DNA of 64,000 bases from Pseudoteredinibacter isoporae (GCF_011602085.1 NZ_JAAONY010000003.1:1-64000); one strand, 5' to 3'; numbered from the stretch's first letter, positions 8,776-18,521 are shown. Notes: generated from the letters alone by a model not told the origin. Program-made: numbers and translations.

Positions 8776-10971
8776 ATGCGTAAGCCCATAGCGCATGCCG
8801 TCGGCCTTAGCGTAGCCCTGGCCAGCACCCCACTATATGCCCAGATAGAAGAAGTCATTGTTACCGCCGAGCGCCGTGAGGCCAATCTGCAGGAGGTGCC
8901 GGTTGCGGTCAGCTCTTTCTCATCAGAGAACCTGGAATCTGCCCAGGTGTCTACGATCGGCGATCTTCAAAGTATGGTGCCGAACCTAAGTGTGCATTCT
9001 GGCGATGCCAATAATGCTGTTGTGTACATTCGTGGCATCGGCCAAATTGACTCGGTTGCCTTTTTTGAACCTGGCGTTGGCATTTATCTGGATGATATTT
9101 ATCTGGGGCGTGCACAAGGTGCGTTCCTTGATGTTGTGGATGTTGAACGAATTGAGGTATTGCGAGGCCCCCAGGGTAGCCTCTACGGCCGCAACTCGGT
9201 TGGCGGCGCGATCAAATATGTATCAGCAGCACCTACGGATGAAATCAGTGGCAATATCAGCGCCCATCTGGGTAACTACGATCGACGGGACATTAAGGCC
9301 AGTATCAGTGGCCCGCTTTCGGATAATTTGAAAGCTCGCCTGACGTTGGCCAGCATGGAACATGAAGGTTATAGCGTGAATCGTTTTGACGGCGAGCGTG
9401 ACGGGGATCGCGATACGCAGTTTGCCCGCGCGGTTCTGCAATTCGATCCCAATGATGATATCAGCATCCAGCTCGCTCTGGATTATTCTGACAGTGATCC
9501 AAAACGTTCGCGAACCCCGGCAAAAGAAACCCCGATCAATATTATTCTGGGGCCCAGCTTTCCCGCTGACAAAGATCCTTTTGTCGTCAATGCGGATTTT
9601 AATACCGTAGAGCAAACCGAAACCAAGGGCATCAGTCTTAATGCGAGCTGGGCTCTTAATGAGAACTGGAGCCTGAAATCCATCAGCTCGTACCGGGAGT
9701 TGGACTATGGCACAGAGCTGGACCTGGACGGCACCCCGATCAATGCCTTTGGCATCTACTATTTTAACGAGCAGGAACAGAGCAGTCAGGAATTCCAGCT
9801 GCAATATCAAAGCGACCATCTCTCTTTAGTGACCGGGCTGTACTATTTTAATGAGCAAGGCCAGACCTTTGATGGTGGCGTCTTCGCGAATATTTTCAGC
9901 GCCACTTCTGGCGATGGCTTTTTTGAAACCGACAGTTACGCGGTATTCGGTCAGCTGGACTACGACATAAATGAAAAGCTCACGGCCATAGCCGGCTTTC
10001 GTTACACTAAGGAAACCAAGTCCTACCGCCGTATCGCTGAAAGTTTTAATTTGATTGCGCTGGCAGCTGGTAACCCTGCCCTGGCGAATCCTGACAGTGA
10101 TTTATTGCGAGGCGTGCGCGGACAAGGTGTTGTGACCTCCGGAAACCCGGATGACGCCGACTTTAATAATTTTTCACCCAAGCTGGGCCTGAAATACCAG
10201 CTCAGTGAAGACACCAATCTCTATGCCAGCTACTCGACCGCCTTTAAGGCCGGTGGTTTTAATGGCCGGGTGACCTCGGATGCGTTGACGCCATTTGATG
10301 AAGAAACTCTGGTCAGCCTCGAAGCGGGCCTTAAAACCCAGTTGTGGGACGATCGCTTGCGTATTAATGCCGCGATCTTTCGAAACCAGTATGACGACCT
10401 GCAGTTAAGCAGCTTCGAAGCCAGTGCCGATGGTGGCTCTATTCTGCCTGTGTTCACCAATGCGGGCGAAGCGGTGATGAAAGGTGCCGAGTTGGAACTG
10501 ACCGCACTTTTAAGCGAGGCATTAACTCTCAATTTGAACATCGGTTATCTGGACGCCGAGTATCGTGAGTACATTACGGGCGATGCGGTAAATAATCAGT
10601 TGATCGACATCTCGGATCAACGTGAGTTGGTTAACGCACCGGAATGGGATACTCAACTGGGTCTTCGCTATGACTTTGCCGCCTGGGATTGGGGGCAGCT
10701 CAGCTTTTTAACCGATATCAGTTATCGCAGCAAAACCTATCTGGAGGTCAACAGCCAGGAAACCCTCGCCCAGAGCGGTTACAGTCTGGTGAACGCCGCC
10801 TTTATTTTGGCCGCTGAAGATAATCGCTGGAACATTATGCTTGGAGGCAAAAACCTTTCGGATAAACGCTATCGTAGCCACGCTTTTGATATTTCTGCTT
10901 TTCCTGGCGTAATGCTGGGCTACTACAGTGCCCCTAGAACCTATGCGCTGTCAGCCAGTTACAACTTCTAG
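8776..10971 (+). CDS. TonB-dependent outer-membrane receptor
   Basis: 731 aa. Signal peptide ends near PLYAQ; the TonB box follows as EEVIVTAERR. A plug domain occupies ~45-155 (with VYIRGIGQ, LRGPQGSLYGRNSVGG) and the beta-barrel extends to a terminal aromatic residue (SASYNF). Its sequence style is that of receptors in Cellvibrionales and sphingomonads, used for carbohydrates, aromatics or terpenoids rather than classical siderophores; the substrate cannot be read from sequence. The start is the ATG at 8776 (GAGAGGA just upstream), not the TTG one codon earlier. The alpha/beta hydrolase gene begins 11 bp after its stop, so the two form an operon. Confidence 0.92.
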   Translation: MRKPIAHAVGLSVALASTPLYAQIEEVIVTAERREANLQEVPVAVSSFSSENLESAQVSTIGDLQSMVPNLSVHSGDANNAVVYIRGIGQIDSVAFFEPGVGIYLDDIYLGRAQGAFLDVVDVERIEVLRGPQGSLYGRNSVGGAIKYVSAAPTDEISGNISAHLGNYDRRDIKASISGPLSDNLKARLTLASMEHEGYSVNRFDGERDGDRDTQFARAVLQFDPNDDISIQLALDYSDSDPKRSRTPAKETPINIILGPSFPADKDPFVVNADFNTVEQTETKGISLNASWALNENWSLKSISSYRELDYGTELDLDGTPINAFGIYYFNEQEQSSQEFQLQYQSDHLSLVTGLYYFNEQGQTFDGGVFANIFSATSGDGFFETDSYAVFGQLDYDINEKLTAIAGFRYTKETKSYRRIAESFNLIALAAGNPALANPDSDLLRGVRGQGVVTSGNPDDADFNNFSPKLGLKYQLSEDTNLYASYSTAFKAGGFNGRVTSDALTPFDEETLVSLEAGLKTQLWDDRLRINAAIFRNQYDDLQLSSFEASADGGSILPVFTNAGEAVMKGAELELTALLSEALTLNLNIGYLDAEYREYITGDAVNNQLIDISDQRELVNAPEWDTQLGLRYDFAAWDWGQLSFLTDISYRSKTYLEVNSQETLAQSGYSLVNAAFILAAEDNRWNIMLGGKNLSDKRYRSHAFDISAFPGVMLGYYSAPRTYALSASYNF

Positions 10972-10981
10972 GCGTGAATGA

Positions 10982-12037
10982 ATGATGCAATCGTCTCACT
11001 TGACCGGCATTGATTCGAGCACTGTACAAACCCCACGGCTGAAACAGCACGTTTTAAGCTGTGGTGACAGTGACGGGGAGCCGGTGTTTTTTATTCACGG
11101 TAATTTTTCAGCCGCCGACTATTTTGAAGCGCTGATGCTGGCAATGCCAGAACAATACCGATCTATTGCCCCCGACCTTCGGGGCTATGGCGACACCGAG
11201 GATAAAGTTATTGATGCGCGGCGCGGGGCTCGGGATTGGAGTGACGATCTTGTTGAGCTAATGCAGGCGCTGGATATTACTTCGGCTCATTTTTTAGGAT
11301 GGTCCGCCGGCGCTGCAGCGATCATGCAGCTGGCCATCGATCATCCTCAGTGCATTCGTTCATTAAGTTTGATCGCGCCCGTAAGCCCCTTCGGATTTGG
11401 TGGCAGCGCAAATCTTGACGGTCGACCCAACTACCCTGATTTCGCTGGCTGCGGAGGGGGCACGGTGGCTAAAGAGTTTATTGCTCAAATTCAACTGCAG
11501 GATACCGGTGACGAAAGCGACTTCTCGCCCCGCAATATTATCCGCAACAGCTATTTTGCCAAACCCTGGATTATGCCCAGAGAAGAGCAGCTGTTGCGTG
11601 CGTCTCTGAAACAAAAAGTGGCTGTTGATCGTTACCCTGGCGACTTTGTCGAGAGCAAAAACTGGCCCTATGTCGCACCGGGAAGGTTTGGCCCGATCAA
11701 CGCCATCAGCGCCCGGCATTTTAATGCGCAAAAACTGATCGAGATCGCCAGTAACCCCCCCATTCTCTGGTTACATGGTTCGGAAGATAAAATCATCAGC
11801 GATCAATCTTATTCAGATATCGCTTTTCTGGGATCACAGAACCTGGCACCCGGCTGGCCGGGCGATGAAATCTGCCCTCCTCAGCCGATGGTGTCCCAGA
11901 CCCGGAACTTGTTAGAACAGTACGGCAACTTCAAAGAAATCTGTCTTAAGGACGTTGGACACAGTCCGTTTATCGAAGCGCCCGAGGAGTTCTTAGCTCA
12001 CTTTGTGGGCTTTCTAGACTCTATTCCAGGCAGATAA
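10982..12037 (+). CDS. alpha/beta-hydrolase
   Basis: 351 aa with the complete alpha/beta-hydrolase triad: oxyanion HGN at ~38-40, nucleophile elbow GWSAG near residue 108, acid in LWLHGSEDKIIS, and histidine in KDVGHSPFIEAPEEF. A cap insert of ~130 residues follows the nucleophile. No signal peptide, so it acts in the cytoplasm. Being co-transcribed with the TonB receptor, it probably hydrolyses an imported ester, lactone or C-C bond substrate. The cap insert suggests a bulky substrate but the type is unknown. Confidence 0.85.
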   Translation: MMQSSHLTGIDSSTVQTPRLKQHVLSCGDSDGEPVFFIHGNFSAADYFEALMLAMPEQYRSIAPDLRGYGDTEDKVIDARRGARDWSDDLVELMQALDITSAHFLGWSAGAAAIMQLAIDHPQCIRSLSLIAPVSPFGFGGSANLDGRPNYPDFAGCGGGTVAKEFIAQIQLQDTGDESDFSPRNIIRNSYFAKPWIMPREEQLLRASLKQKVAVDRYPGDFVESKNWPYVAPGRFGPINAISARHFNAQKLIEIASNPPILWLHGSEDKIISDQSYSDIAFLGSQNLAPGWPGDEICPPQPMVSQTRNLLEQYGNFKEICLKDVGHSPFIEAPEEFLAHFVGFLDSIPGR

Positions 12038-12218
12038 TCCAATCAATAGTCACTCGATGGGCAATTATTAATCACTTTATATGGCCTCTTCCCTCGAATA
12101 CTGGCACTTATAGCTCCCCTACCCGCATAAACAGAAAGCCCTTCTGCTTGCTCCCTGAACCCCAGAACACGGATAATAGCCTCTGAATACAACAATAAAT
12201 AAATTCTGAGGACAATCT

Positions 12219-12653
12219 ATGCTCGATACTGCACTCACGATCGTTTTGGTACTCAATACCATCTGGTTTTTCGGGGGGTATCACACATTTGATATTCGCG
12301 GTCGAATCTTCGCGAAAATTGTTGTTCCGCGCGAGCATAGAGACACGCCGGTAATGGAAACGCTGGTGCACTCGGGAAAGTTTGTTGCGGGGTTCAATCT
12401 TGCCTTCATGGTTCTAAATGCTCTTTTACTGTTTAATATGGGGCTGTTTGATAAGAATCTTCAATGGACCATTTTGTTGCTAGCATTCGCCGTTGCCCAT
12501 GGCACTCAGTTTGCGTACAACGTACCTGTGGCGCTACAGAATCGGCGCGGAGAAGGCGTTTGGCAAGTTAAAGGGTTAATGTTGTTTATCTTTGTCACAG
12601 ATTTTACCTTGATGATGTTCAATGGAATTCTGTCCCTGTTGTATCTAATATGA
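12219..12653 (+). CDS. four-helix membrane protein, 144 aa
   Basis: Four hydrophobic segments: ~4-22, ~52-72, ~82-100 and ~120-142. The loop between the first two is basic (RGRIFAKIVVPREHRD) and should be cytoplasmic. I recognise no named family. The gene is alone between the hydrolase operon and the next AraC gene, 180 bp downstream of the hydrolase stop, and may or may not belong to that operon. Confidence 0.6.
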   Translation: MLDTALTIVLVLNTIWFFGGYHTFDIRGRIFAKIVVPREHRDTPVMETLVHSGKFVAGFNLAFMVLNALLLFNMGLFDKNLQWTILLLAFAVAHGTQFAYNVPVALQNRRGEGVWQVKGLMLFIFVTDFTLMMFNGILSLLYLI

Positions 12654-13142
12654 TTGACGAACAAGAAGATCTTGACGTTCTAACAATAAAATAAACAACT
12701 GGTTTCCCACTTATTTTGAGATCAATAGTCAAGGTGGCCGCTTTCATTTTAATGCTCGTGCAAATTAAGCTGCCATCCGGCTAAAGCAGATAAGCTCCCT
12801 GGAACAACAACCATCTTCTGATGCCCTTCATTTGTTTTTTCATTTTCTTTATTCATTTAGTCTGGATTCAGAATCCATCCTGATTGAGTAACATTTCACC
12901 CTAAATTTACCTCTCAGTTGGAAAGCTATAAATTTTTCAATTTCTTGAGGTTTTCTAATTATTTTAGTTTTGTCTCGCAAGGTAAAATTTATACATTTCA
13001 AATTTGAATAGCCCATAAAACCAGTGTTTATTTCTACCCAATTTTGATTACAATGAATAAAATATAAAAAAACACATAAAAATAGTCTGGTTTTTCCTAA
13101 ACAGGACATATTTTTTCAGATAAAACACGTAGGTAAAAATAT
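12654..13142. other. AT-rich intergenic region before the second AraC gene
   Basis: 489 bp, strongly AT-rich from about 12840 to 13140. A minus-strand frame at 12849-13109 has biased composition and no ribosome site. It probably contains the promoter of the AraC gene at 13143, but I cannot fix its elements. Confidence 0.35.
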
Positions 13143-14177
13143 ATGGATAACTCCGTGCGCATTGGAGGCCTCAACAACTATCTGGATGTTGTCACACGCC
13201 TTGGAGGCAACCCTGAAGATCTTTTAGATCGATGCGACATTCCATTTGAAGCATTTGAAGATGAAGACAATATAATTAAATATTCACAACTGGCGGAATT
13301 GCTCGAAATAACCTCACAAGAACTCAAAAAACCCGATTTTGGCCTTTATTTAGGTACTCGACAAAAAGTTAATATACTCGGCCCCGTATCCATTGCAATT
13401 CAAACGGCGAGCACGGTTGGTGAAGCCATGCAGTGTGCTGCTCGGTTTCTTCACATTCAGAGTTCTGCTTTGAACTACCATATGGACGAGCAACACCCGG
13501 ATTACGTTAGAACGATTGTTGATATCAATATACCTGAACTTTCCCATCGACAAATGCCACAAAACATTGACCGCTGTGTGGCCGTTGGGCAAGAAATATG
13601 GAAGCAGTTATCGGGTGATAAATTTAATATTCCGAAAATTGAAATTCCTCGAGAGTTAAGCTTTCCGAAACCCATGTATGAAAGCTATTTCGATTCCGAC
13701 ATTGAGTTCAATTCCGAAAGTATTGTTTGGTATATATCCAGGGACACTTATGAAGCCCCCCTTCCGCTCAGTTGCAAAAGACTTCATGAGTTTGCTTCGC
13801 ATTATCTTGAAGAACAATTTCCAGGAAAAAATGAACGTTTGGCGGTGTTGGTTGAACGCGAGTTGCGCAAGAATCTCGAGGTCGCCGATTGTACTCGGGA
13901 ATGGATGGCTAATTTCCTAGAGCTTCACCCCAGAACCTTGCAACGCCTTCTCACCAAGGAACATTCAAGCTTTGAGGAGATTCGAAACAAGGTTCGCAAA
14001 GAGCGCGTCATTTATTATCTTTGCAACACAAAACTTCCGTTTTCCCAGATTGCCAACCTGGTGGGCTACAGCGGGCAAGCGGCGCTCAGCCGGAGTTGTC
14101 AGCGTTGGTTTTCCAAATCTCCCCGCCAGATTCGGGGTAACAGCCGATCCTACATGCAAAGTCAGAATAACCAATGA
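13143..14177 (+). CDS. AraC-family transcriptional regulator
   Basis: 344 aa. Residues ~15-200 form the arabinose-binding-like N-terminal domain (LGLYLG-type motif as DFGLYLGTRQKVN, GPVSIAIQTASTVGEAM). Residues ~250-335 form the HTH domain, with REWMANFLELHPRTLQRLLT and LPFSQIANLVGYSGQAALSRSCQRW, ending SPRQIR. The ribosome site is weak (AGGT). Neither neighbour is an obvious target; the nearest plus-strand gene is the EIIC-EAL fusion 356 bp downstream. Confidence 0.85.
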   Translation: MDNSVRIGGLNNYLDVVTRLGGNPEDLLDRCDIPFEAFEDEDNIIKYSQLAELLEITSQELKKPDFGLYLGTRQKVNILGPVSIAIQTASTVGEAMQCAARFLHIQSSALNYHMDEQHPDYVRTIVDINIPELSHRQMPQNIDRCVAVGQEIWKQLSGDKFNIPKIEIPRELSFPKPMYESYFDSDIEFNSESIVWYISRDTYEAPLPLSCKRLHEFASHYLEEQFPGKNERLAVLVERELRKNLEVADCTREWMANFLELHPRTLQRLLTKEHSSFEEIRNKVRKERVIYYLCNTKLPFSQIANLVGYSGQAALSRSCQRWFSKSPRQIRGNSRSYMQSQNNQ

Positions 14178-14184
14178 GTATTGT

Positions 14185-14214
14185 GATCGGGTAGAGCTTA
14201 TTCTCTACTCGATC
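14185..14214 (+). terminator. hairpin after the AraC gene
   Basis: A 12-bp stem with one mismatch (GATCGGGTAGAG at 14185-14196 pairing with CTCTACTCGATC at 14203-14214) stands 8 bp after the stop. There is no following T-run, so it is at best a weak terminator or a transcript-stabilising hairpin. Confidence 0.4.
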
Positions 14215-14533
14215 ATATCGTTCAATGTTCCGTCAGATATGCTTACCACAAAAGTGTCCCGTTACATTAACACCGGCTTCCAGTAAAGCATGACAAGGCA
14301 AAATTAAGCACTAAAGAACCAACCAGAAGCAAATATTCCCTTCCAGATCTCAAACTATTGATCCATTTGGAACTTCAAAAAGCCATTCACTATTGCCAAC
14401 TTTCACTCTTGGCAGGTAACTTTAACAGCAATTTCGATTTTAGGAAAAAACACTTATTCCCCGTGGAAAGGAGTGAAAATTGAATTAAACGTATTCAGGG
14501 AGCTTTTGTCGACCGAGCTACCGGCAAAAACAG

Positions 14534-16591
14534 ATGAACATGAAAACATTCAATTCTCTACTGTACAGACTATCTCGCAACCGACTCTTGCTTTCTTTGC
14601 AAGATGCTTCGGTGTCTTTGCTGCCGATCATATTGGCCGTTACCTTTGTACTCCTTTTATCGCATGCACTGGCCTTGCTCCCCTACAGCTCAAAGTCGGA
14701 TTTTTTAATCAGCGGCGCCGAAAACTTATTCAATTTCTTTTACGTGATATTCCCACTGCTGTTTTCGGTGAGCCTATCGACATCCCTGGCTCGTTCTTAT
14801 GAAGTTGATCCGGTGATCATCAATATCATCTGCACCTCCCTTTTACTGCTAACGTCGATCGATAAAAGCGTGAACTATGAAAGCCTTGAATCCAATTTGT
14901 ATTTCCAACTATTACCCATACCGATAAACATTTCGGTCATAAAAATATACACATACCTTCTGATTAAGAAAAAGCTCTTGATCTATAGAGCCGGGGATTT
15001 TGGCATAGGCCTAAGGCGACATATTAACAGTATACTGCCCGCTATTGCTGCCCTCGGCGTGGTATATGGGGCGATATTCTTGATTAAGAAAGTTGATAGC
15101 CACTTCTCTCTGACGTCAAGCCTGTACCGACTTTCCCCGGAAGCGGTTGACAGCTTACCCAGCTATTTGATCGAGAAAATGGTGCGTGGTTTATGTTGGT
15201 TTATAGGGATTAACCCAAACTATCCGCTTGATTTTCTGCGAGAGCCCGTTAAAGAGGGGTTACTCAGAAATAGCCTGGCAGTCAGTCAAGGGCAAGACCC
15301 TACACACATTATTACCTACAATTTCCACCTTTTTTCTGATATTGGCGGCGCAGGATCTGTGTTTTGCCTAATGTTGGCGACATTCTTTGTTTCAACGTCG
15401 AAACATAATAGAAAAGTTGCCAAGCTTTCCGCCGTTCCCAGTACTTTTAATATTTCCGAAGTCATTCACTATGGATTACCCATTGTTTTCAACCCCTTTT
15501 TATTCCTGCCCTTTATTTTTGTACCTATTATTTCGGGGCTTATCACTTATTTTGCGATGTGGATCGGCTGGGTATCCCCTATTTCAAATTCAATACCCTG
15601 GTTGGTCCCTCCACTGATAAACACCTATTTGTCCACCGGAGAGATTGCGGCGGTTTTGGTGCAAGCGTTTAATCTGGTAGTAGGAACATTAATCTACATA
15701 CCTTTTTTAAAGGCATCAGAAAAAAGTAATCTTGATAGAGCTTCGGTTAAAGCGGTATCTCAGACCTTAAGGTTGGAAAGTAAGAACATACAGTCTTTAT
15801 ACTACCGAAACCAAAAAGCTATCATAGACAATCTTCACTTCCAAAAAGAAATCGACCAGGCGTTCTGGGACATCACCCACGGAACTCTGTTGTTGAACTA
15901 TCAGCCGATTCTTAATGTAAGGAGCGGAAAAGTTGAAAAAATAGAGGCCTTAATACGGTTGAAACAAGAGGATGACAGCCTAAAAGGCCCCTATTTTATC
16001 GATCTTTTATCAAAGGTAGGCCTGTCGACCGACTTTGACAAATGGGTGTTAAAGCGAGTTGTCAAGCAATCCAATGAATGGGAAGACTTGATGCCCGGGA
16101 TGACCATATCAATCAATGTCTCCCCCGAATCTTTGCGTAGCAGTGATTTCGTCAACTTTTTTATCGAACAGGCCAGCCAGATGCAACACGCTTTATCGCT
16201 TGAAATTCTGGAAACGTCGATGATATTTGAGTACGACGAAATCAATGAACACTTGAGCATTCTCAGGAATGAGGGGATTGAAGTTTATATGGATGATTTT
16301 GGGTCCGGGTTTTCAGGCTTATCCATGCTTCCCAATCTGATGCTTGACGGTGTCAAATTTGACTTAAGCTTTGCTCCCCAAATGTCTTCTGAACGGGGCA
16401 TTCAGTTTCTACGGAGCTGTGTGGCCATCAACCGCACATTGCGACATCAGATCATCTTCGAAGGAATAGAAACCGAGGAACAGTTAAACACCGTCAATCG
16501 GCTGGGCATAGATTTGGTGCAAGGTTATTACATTTCAAAGCCCCTCTCCCCCCAAGATGTATGCCGGTTTGTTTGTGAATCAAACTGTTGA
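14534..16591 (+). CDS. PTS EIIC-like membrane domain fused to an EAL phosphodiesterase
   Basis: 685 aa. Residues ~20-395 form a polytopic membrane part resembling the IIC permease of the lactose/cellobiose PTS family (IIC-like HYGLPIVFNPFLFLPF). Residues ~440-680 are an EAL domain with essential motifs intact: EALIRL, NVSPES, LEILET, DDFGSGFSGL, KFDLSF, EGIETEEQL and QGYYISKPL. It should therefore hydrolyse cyclic-di-GMP. No EIIA or EIIB gene is near, so the permease part probably senses rather than transports a sugar. The gene ends in a convergent arrangement with DUF924, with a good terminator between them. Confidence 0.88.
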   Translation: MNMKTFNSLLYRLSRNRLLLSLQDASVSLLPIILAVTFVLLLSHALALLPYSSKSDFLISGAENLFNFFYVIFPLLFSVSLSTSLARSYEVDPVIINIICTSLLLLTSIDKSVNYESLESNLYFQLLPIPINISVIKIYTYLLIKKKLLIYRAGDFGIGLRRHINSILPAIAALGVVYGAIFLIKKVDSHFSLTSSLYRLSPEAVDSLPSYLIEKMVRGLCWFIGINPNYPLDFLREPVKEGLLRNSLAVSQGQDPTHIITYNFHLFSDIGGAGSVFCLMLATFFVSTSKHNRKVAKLSAVPSTFNISEVIHYGLPIVFNPFLFLPFIFVPIISGLITYFAMWIGWVSPISNSIPWLVPPLINTYLSTGEIAAVLVQAFNLVVGTLIYIPFLKASEKSNLDRASVKAVSQTLRLESKNIQSLYYRNQKAIIDNLHFQKEIDQAFWDITHGTLLLNYQPILNVRSGKVEKIEALIRLKQEDDSLKGPYFIDLLSKVGLSTDFDKWVLKRVVKQSNEWEDLMPGMTISINVSPESLRSSDFVNFFIEQASQMQHALSLEILETSMIFEYDEINEHLSILRNEGIEVYMDDFGSGFSGLSMLPNLMLDGVKFDLSFAPQMSSERGIQFLRSCVAINRTLRHQIIFEGIETEEQLNTVNRLGIDLVQGYYISKPLSPQDVCRFVCESNC

Positions 16592-16624
16592 TTCTTTGGC
16601 TGCGACAAGGGGAGTTTCAAAATC

Positions 16625-16649
16625 GCAGGGCTGAATACGCCCTGCTTTT
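16625..16649. terminator. bidirectional terminator
   Basis: GCAGGGC (16625-16631) and GCCCTGC (16639-16645) form a perfect 7-bp GC-rich stem with a 7-base loop, followed by TTTT on the plus strand and preceded by an A-rich run that gives Ts on the minus strand. It separates the convergent EIIC-EAL and DUF924 genes. Confidence 0.75.
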
Positions 16650-16665
16650 CAGAGAAAGGTTATCT

Positions 16666-17214
16666 TTAGAAGCTCGAACCGGGCTGCTTAAGGAACGCAA
16701 TTTCCTCCGGAGTCGATTCACGACCAAGGATAGTATTTCGGTGAGGGTATCGTCCGAACTGATCAATAATGGCCTTGTGTCGCAGCTCAAAATCCAAATT
16801 ACCCTCATTTCCCATCGCTTCATAAAGCTCTAGTGCTTTTTCATGAATCACTTTGGATTCACTGTGCATAAACGGCAGATATATAAAACCCCGTTCAGAC
16901 TCGGACAACTCCAGATCAAAACCCTTGGAAATTGCCGTTTGCGCCAGTGCCAACGCCATCGGATCACAGGCAAAGGATTCAGGCCTGTCGCGGTAAATAT
17001 TGCGGGAAAACTGATCGAGGACAATGATCTCGGCCAGACTGCCATAAGCATCGTCTCGCCAAGCAAACAGCTCGCTTGCTTTAGCTTGTGCATGAAGGCT
17101 TCCAAACCGCTGTTCAATTAAACGATCAAAGTCTTCATCCTTTTGCCACCAGTTCTTAGGTTGAATTTCTTCGAACCAGAAGCTGATTACGTCGTTTTTC
17201 ATGCTATTATTCAT
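16666..17214 (-). CDS. DUF924 family protein
   Basis: 182 aa, all-helical. Motifs typical of DUF924: VISFWFEEIQPKNWWQKD near the N-terminus, IIVLDQFSRNIYRD, FIYLPFMHSE and a C-terminal QFGRYPHRN. The fold is tetratricopeptide-like; the biochemical role is unknown. The start at 17214 is chosen because GGGGTG lies just upstream; an ATG four codons later (17202) is also possible. The S1-like gene ends 15 bp upstream on the same strand, suggesting co-transcription. Confidence 0.85.
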   Translation of the reverse strand: MNNSMKNDVISFWFEEIQPKNWWQKDEDFDRLIEQRFGSLHAQAKASELFAWRDDAYGSLAEIIVLDQFSRNIYRDRPESFACDPMALALAQTAISKGFDLELSESERGFIYLPFMHSESKVIHEKALELYEAMGNEGNLDFELRHKAIIDQFGRYPHRNTILGRESTPEEIAFLKQPGSSF

Positions 17215-17229
17215 TAACACCCCAAACAA

Positions 17230-17673
17230 TCATTTTTCACAAACGTATACACGCTTCCGTTCGTAGTTGATATCTGATACTTCAAGCCTAATCCTGTCGC
17301 CCAATTGATAGTCTCGAGAGGCATTCTCAATTTTAAGCAGCGCATGACAGAAATAAGTTATTTCAAAGAAATAGCCATAGTCCGCTTTCAAAACTACCGG
17401 AGATAGGTACTGATCTCCAACACTAAGGCCTCTCCATGGGTTTCCACCAGCCTGAGCTTCCTTGAGGGAAACGCTGAACAGATCACCATCAACTTTAATT
17501 ATTTTAACTCTTACCACATCTCCAACATTAACATAATCTTCAGGTGCAATTTTTCCAGCCCGCCATGTTAATTCAGTTATCTGGAGAATTGCTAACTTTC
17601 CGTGATAATCAACTTTCACAAAGCCTTCTTCAACTTGAATTACTACCACTTCAATTATGTCATTTACGCGCAT
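17230..17673 (-). CDS. S1-like RNA-binding protein
   Basis: 147 aa with two S1/OB-type beta-barrels. The first (~1-70) contains GFVKVDYHGKLAILQITEL and VGDVVRVKIIKVDGDLFSVSLKEA, the classic S1 ending. The second (~78-147) contains ADYGYFFEITYFCHALLKI and LGDRIRLEVSDINYERKRVYV. Stand-alone S1 proteins bind RNA in translation or decay; the specific role is unknown. The gene sits 15 bp upstream of DUF924 on the same strand. Confidence 0.7.
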   Translation of the reverse strand: MRVNDIIEVVVIQVEEGFVKVDYHGKLAILQITELTWRAGKIAPEDYVNVGDVVRVKIIKVDGDLFSVSLKEAQAGGNPWRGLSVGDQYLSPVVLKADYGYFFEITYFCHALLKIENASRDYQLGDRIRLEVSDINYERKRVYVCEK

Positions 17674-17761
17674 GGAATTGACCAGATATCAGCAATCAAA
17701 ACTAAAAATTAAACAATTTTTAAGAATAGATATAGAGCGACTTCCTACAGACTTCTACTTC

Positions 17762-17993
17762 TCACTTCAATCCAAAGGAAATTGCAGACACTCCCAAGTT
17801 TAAACCGAGGCCAAGCCAGACGAAGTAACCTAAGCGAAACCAATATAGGCCCACCAAAAATAAGTTCAAGATCTTTCCCTCGTATGGCCGCTTAAACAAA
17901 GAACCCCATACCAAATATACCCCGCAACCAAAATATTGAGGCTGGAAACATCCATATAGTTACGGCAGCATACAGTAAAATCCTTTTCAACAT
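17762..17993 (-). pseudogene. frameshifted small two-helix membrane protein
   Basis: Reading the minus strand from ATG at 17993 gives a 34-codon frame starting MLKRILLYAAVTIWMFPASI and then a stop. Shifting one base at the four-C run 17920-17923 (GGGG on the coding strand) continues as VYLVWGSLFKRPYEGKILN and on to a TGA at 17762. The joined product would be about 77 aa with two or three hydrophobic segments, all in-frame after removal of one G. This is either a one-base insertion that breaks the gene or an error in the sequence. Family not recognised. Confidence 0.5.
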
Positions 17994-18004
17994 AGATACC
18001 GGCT

Positions 18005-18358
18005 TTACCGCTCAAGAATCAAATCAAAGCCACCATAAATCAGACGCTTGCCGTCGAAAGGCATGGGGTTGTCTTCGGCCTGCATTCTGGGGTCTTCCAT
18101 CATGGACTGCCAGCCTGCGTCCCTGACCTCTTTTGAGGGCCAGATTACCCAGGAAAATACAACCGCTTCGTTTGCTTCGGCTTTCACGGCCATGGGGAAT
18201 GACGTGATTTCACCTTCGGGGACATCATCACCCCAGGTTTCTACCACCTTGAGAGCACCGTTCTCTCTAAAGATGTCCGCAGACATTCGGGCATGTTCCA
18301 AATACTCTTCTTTGCTGTCGGTAGGTACCGCAGCAACAAAACCATCGACGTATGACAT
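18005..18358 (-). CDS. DUF1428 family protein (YbaA-like)
   Basis: 117 aa, matching the DUF1428 ferredoxin-like dimeric family over its full length: MSYVDGFVAAVPT at the start, KVVETWGDDVPEGEITSFP in the middle and PMPFDGKRLIYGGFDLIL at the end. The family resembles antibiotic-biosynthesis-monooxygenase folds but no reaction is established. A ribosome site (AGGGATC) precedes the ATG. The frameshifted membrane gene lies just downstream. Confidence 0.88.
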   Translation of the reverse strand: MSYVDGFVAAVPTDSKEEYLEHARMSADIFRENGALKVVETWGDDVPEGEITSFPMAVKAEANEAVVFSWVIWPSKEVRDAGWQSMMEDPRMQAEDNPMPFDGKRLIYGGFDLILER

Positions 18359-18521
18359 TTGAGATCCCTCTTGTAGTTTGGGTTTAACGCGTCACGGTAG
18401 GGTAAACGCTTTATTACGAATAATGCATTGTACGCCTGCCCTATGACAAGGCTGTAAACCGGCGCAAAAACCTGAAAATTCTGGCGTTTAAATCCAGAGA
18501 GCTGTCCGTTACAGGCAACCC

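Noticed and set aside
12849-13109. Minus-strand 86-codon frame before the second AraC gene
   Set aside because: Sequence is AT-rich with low-complexity residue content and no ribosome site.
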